Positions 1 to 5,725 of a stretch of 8,865 nucleotides of DNA are shown here, one piece after another. This DNA comes from an uncultured Eubacteriales bacterium (lineage in GTDB: Bacteria > Bacillota > Clostridia > Christensenellales > Aristaeellaceae). A program made the position numbers and the translations under genes. A model generated the notes under the pieces. It was not told the origin of the DNA. It made no database searches and saw nothing but the letters and a program-made list of their open reading frames with translations. Numbering within the stretch: the stretch's first letter is position 1; each line of letters starts with the position of its first letter. The stretch spans positions 1 through 8,865 of the forward strand of contig UQNM01000085.1 in the NCBI GenBank assembly GCA_900542395.1, written 5' to 3'.

Positions 1-336
1 ATGCCGTTTGCGCTTTGCGACGGCGCGGCCTTCGTCGGCTTTGCGATGATCGGCTACGGCGACCTGCCGGGCGAGGAAAACCCGGAAATTTCCCGCGGCA
101 ATTACTGCATCTGGCGGCTGATGATCGATGAGCGCTGGCAGGGGCGCGGCTACGGCAGGCTGGCGATTGAAAAGGTCGTCGAATACGTCCGCACCAAGCC
201 TTTCGGAGAGGCGGAATACTGCTGGCTGTCCTATGATCCGGACAACCAGCGGCTCAGGAAGCTGTTCACGTCGTCTGGCTTTGCGGAGACGGGCGAGATG
301 GACGGCGAAGAGGCCATCGCGGCGCTCAAGCTGTGA
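1..336 (+). CDS. GNAT-family N-acetyltransferase, C-terminal part (5' end cut by the window)
   Basis: The visible 111 residues carry the core of a GNAT fold, which transfers an acetyl group from acetyl-CoA to an amine. Motif A, the pyrophosphate-binding loop, is QGRGYG at about residues 47-52, preceded by the strand WRLMID and followed by a helix. Motif B appears as YDPDNQRLRKLF then SSGF at about 78-94. GNATs of this class are usually 145-180 residues, so the first strand and helix lie upstream of the window; the methionine at base 1 is probably internal, because no start context can be seen. The pattern resembles the diamine/spermidine acetyltransferase branch (BltD-like), but the substrate cannot be assigned. 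The stop lies 14 bases before the PIG-L start, so the two genes are probably co-transcribed. The family call is firm; the substrate is unknown. Confidence 0.85.
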   Translation: MPFALCDGAAFVGFAMIGYGDLPGEENPEISRGNYCIWRLMIDERWQGRGYGRLAIEKVVEYVRTKPFGEAEYCWLSYDPDNQRLRKLFTSSGFAETGEMDGEEAIAALKL

Positions 337-350
337 GCGGGGGACGGACG

Positions 351-1514
351 ATGAAAATTGTGCGAGCTTTGCTGGCGCTGGCGCTCCTGCTCACGCCCAT
401 GCGCGCGCTGGCGCAGGAGGCCAAGGCGCTGACGGCGGATTGCGTCATCACCTCCGGAAAGGTCAAGACCACGGCCGCGCACGACGGCGATTATACGACG
501 GCGTGGCGCAGCGAACGGGTCAGAAGGCCGTATCTGGAATTTGAACTGCCGGAGGGCGAAACGGCGGGCTATCTGTACGTCTGCTTTACCGAAATGCCAC
601 AGTCGTGGGCGGTGGAAGAGCGCGTGGACGGCAAATGGCGGGTCGTCGCCGAGGGCGGTACGGATTACATGCACGCGCTGGTCGAGCTGAACGGACAGCG
701 CCATTTCCGCATTGTGGAAAACTCGGGCGTGACCACGCGGCTCAAATGCAACGAGGTCTTCGTCTTCGGCGAGGGCGAGCTGCCGGACTGGGTGCAGCGC
801 TGGCAGCCGACGGCCGAAAAGGCCGATCTGCTCGTGCTGGCGACGCACCCGGACGACGAGCTGATTTTCTTCGGCGGCACGATTCCGACCTATGCGGTCG
901 AGCGGGAGAAAAGCGTCGTCGTGGCTTACATGAGCAGTGCAAGCGCGGCGCGGCGGAGCGAGCTGCTCAACGGCCTGTGGCACATAGGCGTTCGCCAATA
1001 CCCCGTGATCGGCCCGTTCGGCGACACATATTCCACCAACATGGCCGTGATATACGACCAATGGGGCAGGGAAAGGGTGCGCAAATACGTCATGGGGTTG
1101 ATTCGCCGGTATAAGCCGGACGTGGTCGTGACCCACGACAGGGGCGGCGAATACGGCCACGGCGCGCACAAGGTCACCGCCGACGCGAGCGTTTACTGCG
1201 TGGAGAACGCGGCGAATCCCTCCGTGCTCCCCGCGCTCTGCGAGACATACGGCGCGTGGACGGTCAAAAAGCTCTATCTGCACATGGGCGAGGAGAACGT
1301 GATCCGCATGGATTGGAACGTGCCGCTGTCCGCCATGGGCGGCAAGACGGGCGAACAGCTCGCGCAGGAGGCCTTCCTGCTGCACGTCACCCAGCAAAAG
1401 ACGAGCTATGTCGTCACCGACGAGGGCAAGACGGGCAACGCCAAATTTTCGCTCGTCTATACGACCGTCGGGCCGGATACCGTCGGCGGGGATTTCTTTG
1501 AGAACGTCGAATAA
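351..1514 (+). CDS. Exported PIG-L family deacetylase with N-terminal beta-sandwich-like domain
   Basis: This is a 387-residue protein. Residues 1-21 are a signal peptide (MKIVRALLALALLLTPMRALAQ, cleavage near ALA-QE). Residues about 25-142 look like a discoidin/F5-8C-like beta-sandwich (DGDYTTAWRS, YLEFELP, FRIVENSGV), a fold that often binds sugars. The PIG-L/LmbE domain starts at about 158: LATHPDDE holds the first metal and catalytic residues (His166, Asp168, Asp169), and YGHGAHK supplies the later histidine ligand (His273 probably). PIG-L enzymes are zinc-dependent de-N-acetylases of N-acetylglucosaminyl and related substrates; with a signal peptide, this one would act outside the membrane. 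An in-frame GTG at 333 overlaps the upstream stop, but the ATG at 351 has GGGGGA six bases ahead and begins the signal peptide directly, so I chose it. The stop codon TAA shares its last base with the palindromic element. The substrate is unknown. Confidence 0.88.
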   Translation: MKIVRALLALALLLTPMRALAQEAKALTADCVITSGKVKTTAAHDGDYTTAWRSERVRRPYLEFELPEGETAGYLYVCFTEMPQSWAVEERVDGKWRVVAEGGTDYMHALVELNGQRHFRIVENSGVTTRLKCNEVFVFGEGELPDWVQRWQPTAEKADLLVLATHPDDELIFFGGTIPTYAVEREKSVVVAYMSSASAARRSELLNGLWHIGVRQYPVIGPFGDTYSTNMAVIYDQWGRERVRKYVMGLIRRYKPDVVVTHDRGGEYGHGAHKVTADASVYCVENAANPSVLPALCETYGAWTVKKLYLHMGEENVIRMDWNVPLSAMGGKTGEQLAQEAFLLHVTQQKTSYVVTDEGKTGNAKFSLVYTTVGPDTVGGDFFENVE

Positions 1515-1675
1515 TACTAATTCTTGTTAAAATGGCTTAATCCGCGCACCATCTTTTTCGCTCTGACTTTGCCTCGTTCCGTTCAACGTACCTCCAGTAC
1601 GCCTCACTTCACTTGGCTTCGTCAGAACAAAAAATCTGATGCGCTCTGTTAAGCATTTTAACTGCGAATTAGTAT
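1514..1675. mobile_element. 162-bp near-palindromic MITE-like hairpin element
   Basis: The whole stretch folds back on itself. The outermost 10 bases, ATACTAATTC (1514-1523), are an exact inverted copy of 1666-1675. Further matching blocks are GTTAAAAT and GCTTAA, then GCGCA, a T-rich run, TCTGAC, GCC and GTAC on both arms, with small bulges between them. The arms meet at 1588-1600, GTAC-CTCCA-GTAC, so the centre at about 1594 is 80 bases from each end. There is no ORF inside. Trimmed to CTAATTC...GAATTAG (1517-1672), the element is flanked by TA on both sides, which would fit a TA target duplication of the IS630/Tc1-mariner type. This layout is typical of non-autonomous MITEs or large intergenic hairpin repeats. 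I see no second copy in the window, so the mobile interpretation is inference. Confidence 0.7.
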
Positions 1676-1722
1676 AAAGAATGTTCCTGAAAAGGGAAGA
1701 AAAAAACGGGAGGAAGAACGGA

Positions 1723-2871
1723 ATGAAACGAGCGATGCTGCTGTTGATGGCGCTGCTTGCCTTTGCGCACGCGGCGCTGGCCGAGGATTTTTCTGCTTAT
1801 GCGGTGAAGACCAACGGGTTTGCGGTTTTTGCGCCGAATCCGATTTTGGAAAACGGCGATATGTTTTTCAAAACATGGAGCGACCGGGTGGGCACGGTCG
1901 GCGACGGATATTTTTGGCATTTCGAATGGATGCGCGGCGGCAGCGTGTATCGCGATCTGCCGTATGAGGTCGCAGTCGATCAGAGTTGGAGTCCCCTCGA
2001 ATTTATGCCGGTTGGCGGCGAATGTTATGTGATTGCGCAGACCGTTTTGCGGGAGGGCGAAGAAGGAGCAGACCGCGCGGTCACGGCTGCGGTGTATCGC
2101 TGGACGGACGCGGGCGTGGAGCGAATCGCGGCGATTCCGGATTACGGAGAGCGCACAGAGATCACGGTGCTTGGCGATGCGTTTTCCGTCTATAAAAGGG
2201 AAACCGGCATGATGCAAATCTACCGGTATGACGGAACGCCGCTGCAAACCTATCGGTTTGAGCCGGAAAGCGCTGTCATGTCGGTTTTAAGGGCAAAGGA
2301 CGATACGCTGTATGTGGTGAACAGCCGACGCTACGCCGGAGGTGACGGCGTATCTACCGTTTATGCGCTAAGGAACGGGGACGTCCTTTGGCAACGCGAA
2401 TATCGGCATTATATCGGGATACGTTGGCCGGGGGACGGATATCTCTATGTCCTCCAAAAGGAAAGTGGAAAGAAATACAGCCCCATTCACATCGAACGTG
2501 TGGATGCGGACGGCAACGTGCTGCTCAGCCGCACGTTGTCTGCGGACAGACTGGTGCTTTCCTGCGGCTTCGCTTTTCAACCGGACAGCGGCCGGCTGAT
2601 GATCTTTGGGCATGGCGTTGCGGTTTCGCGCGATCAATACAACGTGTTTGTCATGGAACTGGATCAGGATATGCGGGAAGTATCGACGGATGTGCGAAGG
2701 TTCTATTATCATGGGGATTACGGTTTCAGCGTCTGCCCGATGCCGGACGGACGTTTCATGGTGTTCAGCAATGGCACCGATATCCGTCCGCAGGAACCGT
2801 CCGGCGAGCCCGTTCTGGTTCCGTTTGATGTGCTGGAAAAGACGGATCGAAACGGTTTGGCGCTGCGCTGA
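1723..2871 (+). CDS. Secreted protein of unknown function, possible beta-propeller
   Basis: I do not recognise this 382-residue protein. Residues 1-20 form a clear signal peptide (MKRAMLLLMALLAFAHAALA, cleavage before EDF). The rest is beta-rich, with repeated short units in which a hydrophobic strand leads to a turn with Asp/Gly and then another strand: MQIYRYDGTPLQTYRF (about 164-179), TVYALRNGDVLWQREY (212-227), IHIERVDADGNVLLSRTL (255-272) and NVFVMELDQDMREVSTDV (307-324). That pattern suggests WD40/PQQ-like propeller blades, but I cannot count them securely. There is no transmembrane helix after the signal peptide and no lipobox. The start at 1723 is favoured over the in-frame ATG at 1681 because GGGAGGA lies at 1708-1714 and it begins the signal peptide. 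The gene uses more TTT, TAT and GAT codons than its neighbours, hinting at a different history. Confidence 0.75.
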   Translation: MKRAMLLLMALLAFAHAALAEDFSAYAVKTNGFAVFAPNPILENGDMFFKTWSDRVGTVGDGYFWHFEWMRGGSVYRDLPYEVAVDQSWSPLEFMPVGGECYVIAQTVLREGEEGADRAVTAAVYRWTDAGVERIAAIPDYGERTEITVLGDAFSVYKRETGMMQIYRYDGTPLQTYRFEPESAVMSVLRAKDDTLYVVNSRRYAGGDGVSTVYALRNGDVLWQREYRHYIGIRWPGDGYLYVLQKESGKKYSPIHIERVDADGNVLLSRTLSADRLVLSCGFAFQPDSGRLMIFGHGVAVSRDQYNVFVMELDQDMREVSTDVRRFYYHGDYGFSVCPMPDGRFMVFSNGTDIRPQEPSGEPVLVPFDVLEKTDRNGLALR

Positions 2872-2900
2872 CAAAACGCGCGGCCGAAGGAAGATAGGAC

Positions 2901-2942
2901 AAGGGGTCTGCTGCAGAAAAACGATTCGGCAACAGACCCCTT
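2901..2942. terminator. Hairpin between convergent genes, probable terminator
   Basis: AAGGGGTCTG (2901-2910) pairs perfectly with CAGACCCCTT (2933-2942), and three further pairs follow inside after one mismatch. A T-run (TTTTT, 2953-2957) follows on the plus strand but about 10 bases late. The hairpin lies between the convergent secreted-protein gene and the minus-strand split-barrel gene, so it may end transcription from both sides. The weak or late T-tracts keep this from being certain. Confidence 0.6.
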
Positions 2943-2966
2943 GCGTATATGCTTTTTCAGCCCGCC

Positions 2967-3452
2967 TTACCGCTCGTCATACGGCTTAAAGACGACCTCC
3001 TGCTTTTCAAAATCAATGAAAAGCTGATAGGCGTAGTTATCCAGACTGGTATCCCAGATTTCCACAAACTTCGGCGTGACCTCGATCAAAATCTCCGTGT
3101 CCTCGTGGGAATACTTGTTGTAGCTGCCCCAGAGGTATTTCTTATAGAGGGTTTCGAACGTGCGCCCCGGCTCGTCAACGACGAGCCCCTTGTTTTCCGC
3201 GACGCCTTCGACCTGAACGCCGCTCCAGCAGAGCGCGACGTTCGGGTTTTCGAAAAGCTGCTGGGTCTTGCGGAAATTCTTATCCGTCTTGAAGTAGATC
3301 TTGTTGTTGTAGAACAGGCAGCTCACGTTGCGCACCATCACGTGGGTGCCGACCGCGCTGGCGAGCGCCATGATTTTGCTGTCGCCGAGCTTTTCAAACA
3401 TTTTCTCGACGGCCTGTTCGAAGGTCAGGTTCTGTTCTTTGCTGAACTGCAT
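2967..3452 (-). CDS. Pyridoxamine 5'-phosphate oxidase-like FMN-binding split-barrel protein
   Basis: This 161-residue protein has the size and pattern of the small clostridial PNPOx-like family. Features seen are an N-terminal helix (FEQAVEKMFEKLGDSKIMALAS), the strands VMVRNVSCLFYNNKIYFKTD (about 39-57), KTQQLFENPNVALCWSGVQVEGVAE (62-86), and a later HEDTEILIEVTPKFVEIWD segment (116-134). Members of this superfamily bind FMN, or sometimes F420 or haem, as dimers in the cytoplasm; true PdxH activity should not be assumed. The ATG at 3452 has AAGGAG about eight bases ahead, which favours it over the longer in-frame extension to 3587. The 131 bases separating it from ribU upstream contain no convincing terminator, so readthrough from the FMN-controlled transcript is possible. 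Flavin use fits that neighbour. I found no convincing promoter in 3453-3583. Confidence 0.85.
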   Translation of the reverse strand: MQFSKEQNLTFEQAVEKMFEKLGDSKIMALASAVGTHVMVRNVSCLFYNNKIYFKTDKNFRKTQQLFENPNVALCWSGVQVEGVAENKGLVVDEPGRTFETLYKKYLWGSYNKYSHEDTEILIEVTPKFVEIWDTSLDNYAYQLFIDFEKQEVVFKPYDER

Positions 3453-3583
3453 ACGATTTTGCTCCTTTGCAATGTAAATGTTTTTTATTTTTAGATGACG
3501 CTTGAGGGGAACGCGCTCCGCTGGGCTTAGGGGATTAGAAAGCGATTTCAACGGATGAGCTGTTTCGATAAAACGAAGCGAAA

Positions 3584-4189
3584 TCAACCGATCATGGCGA
3601 ATTTCTTGAGCGGGACGCTGATCTTTTTATACAGCAGCATCGCCAAAATCGAGGTCACGCCGAAGGAGATCACGTTGAACGGCACGATGGAAAACGCCAC
3701 CATCGTCGGCACGTTGGTGATCCACGGGTTCACGGCGGTGCACATCTGCACAATCGCCGCCCAATCCATGCCGTAGAGCGCCATATAGGCCGGGAAGATC
3801 AGGAACACGTTGGTCAGAATCGCGACGATCACGCCGGCGACGGTGCCCAGCAGCAGGCCGATGGCCGCGCCGCGCTTGGTTCTGTGCTTCTGATAATACA
3901 GCACGGCGGGCAGGGCGTAGGCCGTGCAGAGCAGGAATTTCTGAATTTCACCGGTGAACATGGACGACGTGCCCTTGAACACCAGCTTGAGCAGCACCTT
4001 GACCGCGATGATTTCCACCGCGCCGACCGGGCCGAGCACAAAGCCGCCGATCAGATCCGGCAGGGCGGAAAGGTCGAAGCTCGCAAACGGCGAGAGCACC
4101 GGCACGGAGAAGCTGAAGTACATCAGCACGAAGGAGACTGCGCCCATCATGGCGGCGAGGGTGAGGCGGCGGGTTTGGTTGCGTTTCAT
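3584..4189 (-). CDS. ribU: Riboflavin ECF transporter, substrate-binding S component RibU
   Basis: The 201-residue product is a hydrophobic membrane protein with about six membrane segments, the usual size of ECF S components. It carries the RibU-type opening SFVLMYFSFSVPVLSP, then FDLSALPDLIGGFVLGPVGAV (about 38-58), which in the family lies near the substrate site. An AxxxA pattern (Ala13-Ala17) in the first membrane helix is the known contact with the EcfT energy-coupling subunit. RibU captures riboflavin and works with the shared EcfA/A'/T module, which is not in this window. The start at 4189 is supported by GGGAGG eight bases upstream; the upstream in-frame TTG at 4228 falls inside the riboswitch terminator and is rejected. 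The FMN riboswitch directly ahead independently supports flavin specificity. The next minus-strand gene, a likely flavoprotein, begins 131 bases downstream. Confidence 0.94.
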   Translation of the reverse strand: MKRNQTRRLTLAAMMGAVSFVLMYFSFSVPVLSPFASFDLSALPDLIGGFVLGPVGAVEIIAVKVLLKLVFKGTSSMFTGEIQKFLLCTAYALPAVLYYQKHRTKRGAAIGLLLGTVAGVIVAILTNVFLIFPAYMALYGMDWAAIVQMCTAVNPWITNVPTMVAFSIVPFNVISFGVTSILAMLLYKKISVPLKKFAMIG

Positions 4190-4209
4190 GGTTGTTTCCT
4201 CCCGAATGT

Positions 4210-4249
4210 AAAAAATTCCCGAAGCCAAAGAAGAAATTGGCCTCGGGAA
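4210..4249 (-). terminator. Riboswitch-controlled intrinsic terminator ahead of ribU
   Basis: Read on the minus strand, TTCCCGAGGCCAA (4249-4237) pairs with TTGGCTTCGGGAA (4228-4216), 13 pairs with one G-U wobble and an eight-base loop. Six Ts follow at once (4215-4210). It sits between the FMN aptamer and the ribU ribosome-binding site, as expected of a transcription-attenuating riboswitch. The 5' arm TTTCCC can instead pair with GGGAAA (4316-4311) near the aptamer's closing stem, a plausible antiterminator when FMN is low. Confidence 0.9.
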
Positions 4250-4305
4250 ATCCTTTCATTTCGGAACGGCAAATGACCGCGCCGCAAAAAACGGATAACA
4301 CAAAC

Positions 4306-4422
4306 GTCTTTTCCCATCCGGACTGTCACCGTCGGTTCTGGAATCGCACCAGATCGGCCCCCGATCGCTCGAAGGTTCATGGACTATACCATCGGTAGGG
4401 ATTTTCACCCTGCCCCAAAGAC
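4306..4422 (-). ncRNA. FMN riboswitch (RFN element)
   Basis: The minus strand shows the conserved RFN core in order. GTCTTTGGGGCAGGGTGAAA begins at 4422, followed by ATCCCTACCGATGGTATAGTCC, a variable arm (GCGATCGGGGGCCGATC), then CTGGTGCGATTCCAGAACCGACGGT and GACAGTCCGGATGGG. It ends with AAAAGAC (4312-4306), which closes stem P1 with GTCTTT at the start. The aptamer binds FMN; bound FMN should stabilise P1 and let the downstream terminator form, shutting off ribU when flavin is sufficient. Confidence 0.96.
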
Positions 4423-4446
4423 CATTCAGTTTTGAACTTCTTCTAT

Positions 4447-4475
4447 ACTGTACGCCCGTGTGAGAATTTTGTCAA
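4447..4475 (-). promoter_or_regulatory. Sigma-A-type promoter of the riboswitch-ribU transcript
   Basis: On the minus strand a perfect -35 box TTGACA (4475-4470) is followed by a 17-base spacer and the -10 box TACAGT (4452-4447). Transcription would start about 4440, some 18 bases before the riboswitch closing stem, which is the expected distance. A nearby TATAGA is a poorer alternative because its spacing would be 22 bases. Confidence 0.8.
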
Positions 4476-4555
4476 GCCTATTTTTTGCGGACGGATGCAG
4501 TTTTTGGAAGGCATCTTTATGAAGGAACTATTTTTAGCGGGCGGCTTTTTGAGGG

Positions 4556-4591
4556 GAGAGGCGCGCTTTATCGACGCGCCGGCGCGCTCTC
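4556..4591 (-). terminator. GC-rich hairpin just after map, weak terminator candidate
   Basis: GAGAG-CGCGC and its complement (4591-4582 with 4566-4556 on the minus strand) form a ten-pair stem with a one-base bulge immediately after the map stop. The loop contains a second short GCGCCGGCGC palindrome. No T-run follows on the minus strand, so it could be a Rho-independent terminator of poor quality or simply an mRNA-end hairpin. The rest of 4476-4555 holds nothing I recognise. Confidence 0.4.
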
Positions 4592-4592
4592 T

Positions 4593-5465
4593 TTACCACG
4601 AAATGACCTCGTGCCCCGTTTCCGTCACCAGCACCTGAATCTCCCACTGCGCGGAAGGCATGCCGTCCTCCGTGTAGATCGTCCAGTCGTTGTCGGCGTC
4701 AACGTAGATGTCGTCCGTGCCCATGTTCACCATCGGCTCGATGGTGAACATCATCCCCGGCGCCATCACCATCTCCTGACCGCGCTTGGTGACGTAGCTG
4801 ACCCACGGCTCCTCGTGGAAGCGAACGCCGACGCCGTGGCCGCCCACGTCGCGCACGACGCTGTAACCGTTCTTCTTCGCCAGATCGTGCACGGCCTGCC
4901 CCATGTCGCCCAAAAAGCCCCACGGCTTGACCTGCTCCAGCCCCGCCATCACGCACTCGCGCGCAACCTCGACGAGCTTCTTCTTTTCCGGCGTGGTTTC
5001 GCCGATGATGAACATGCGGGAGGAATCGGAATAGAAGCCCTTGTAGATCGTCGAGCAATCGACGTTGATGATGTCGCCGTTGCAGAGGATATCGTCCTCG
5101 GAGGGGATGCCGTGGCAAACCTGATCGTCGATGGACGTGCAGACGCTCTTGGGGAAGCCCTCGTAATTCAGCGGCGCGGGAATACCGCCCATCGCGGTCG
5201 TCTGCTCGTATACCCAGCGGTCGATCTCCGCCGTGGAAATGCCCGCGCGGATGTGCGCCGCCACGTAATCCAGCACCGCGACGTTGATCTTCGCGCTCTC
5301 GCGGATGCCCGCAATCTGCGCTTCGGTCTTAATCATGTCGTGGGTGGGCACGACCGCGCCGCGGCGGTGCATGTCGTCGAGCTTCTCGTCAAAATCAAAA
5401 TGGCAATGCTTGTATTTTTTGCCGCTGCCGCACCAGCAGGGCATGTTGCGATCCAGCTTATGCAT
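4593..5465 (-). CDS. map: Methionine aminopeptidase type I with N-terminal SEC-C zinc motif
   Basis: The 290-residue enzyme removes the initiator methionine from new proteins in the cytoplasm. The five metal ligands of the type I family are all visible: Asp136 (INVDCS), Asp147 (YSDSSR), His210 (GGHGVG), Glu243 (TIEPM) and Glu275 (AQWEIQ). The substrate-contacting histidines are present in VCHGIP (His118) and FHEEP (His217). Residues 8-22 form a SEC-C metal-binding motif, PCWCGSGKKYKHCH (Cys10, Cys12, Cys21, His22), an extension also found in other bacterial Map proteins and thought to aid ribosome association. Type I enzymes without it are about 250 residues, so this length fits. The start at 5465 has AGGGGG seven bases upstream. 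It has its own promoter and stands alone; it is not in the ribosomal-protein operon where many Firmicutes keep map, so a second copy may exist elsewhere. Confidence 0.95.
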   Translation of the reverse strand: MHKLDRNMPCWCGSGKKYKHCHFDFDEKLDDMHRRGAVVPTHDMIKTEAQIAGIRESAKINVAVLDYVAAHIRAGISTAEIDRWVYEQTTAMGGIPAPLNYEGFPKSVCTSIDDQVCHGIPSEDDILCNGDIINVDCSTIYKGFYSDSSRMFIIGETTPEKKKLVEVARECVMAGLEQVKPWGFLGDMGQAVHDLAKKNGYSVVRDVGGHGVGVRFHEEPWVSYVTKRGQEMVMAPGMMFTIEPMVNMGTDDIYVDADNDWTIYTEDGMPSAQWEIQVLVTETGHEVISW

Positions 5466-5503
5466 GGGTAAGCCCCCTTTAGATTGTGTTTCGTTCGCTG
5501 ACT

Positions 5504-5532
5504 ATTGTATCACGCTTTTCGGGTCTGGGAAA
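5504..5532 (-). promoter_or_regulatory. Probable promoter of map
   Basis: On the minus strand, TACAAT (5509-5504) is a near-consensus -10 box. Exactly 17 bases upstream lies TTTCCC (5532-5527), a weak -35. Transcription would start about 5497, leaving a roughly 32-base leader to the map start. The -10 is convincing; the -35 matches only three of six positions. Confidence 0.6.
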
Positions 5533-5593
5533 GAGCGGAAATGGGCGCGCGCCGCAAAATGAGCGATAAAATGCCGCAATCGCCGGGGAACAC

Positions 5594-5622
5594 TGGCGAA
5601 ATCCGCGCGAATATGTTATACT
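5594..5622 (+). promoter_or_regulatory. Probable extended -10 promoter of the SH3b-SpoIID pair
   Basis: TGTTATACT (5614-5622) is an extended -10 (TG, one base, TATACT). A weak -35 candidate TGGCGA lies at 5594-5599 with a 17-base spacer. The start would be about 5629, giving a leader near 97 bases before the GTG at 5726. Extended -10 promoters often work with a poor -35, which fits. Confidence 0.55.
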
Positions 5623-5725
5623 GAACCCGTTATCGACAAAAAGATGAAAAACAGGGAAAAAACAGGAAGAATCCGGCATGCTCGTTCGTCTTGTATGCAC
5701 AGGATAAAAGGGTTGGTGAAATGAA

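Noticed and set aside
231..1397. A 388-codon minus-strand frame opposite the PIG-L gene
   Set aside because: Low-complexity Arg/His-rich translation, no ribosome-binding site, and the plus strand carries HPDDE and a signal peptide.
2949..3494. Plus-strand frame opposite the split-barrel protein
   Set aside because: No ribosome-binding site and no domain; the minus strand fits a known family and has AAGGAG.
3541..3586. GATTTC/GAAATC inverted repeat after ribU as a terminator
   Set aside because: Six pairs with a long loop and no T-run; could arise by chance.
4485..5471. A 328-codon plus-strand frame opposite map
   Set aside because: It is a shadow of map, with Val/Asp/His/Arg-rich sequence and no recognisable motif.
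5644..5724. 26-codon leader ORF as a real gene
   Set aside because: No ribosome-binding site upstream and no recognisable peptide; kept only as part of the start-region finding.
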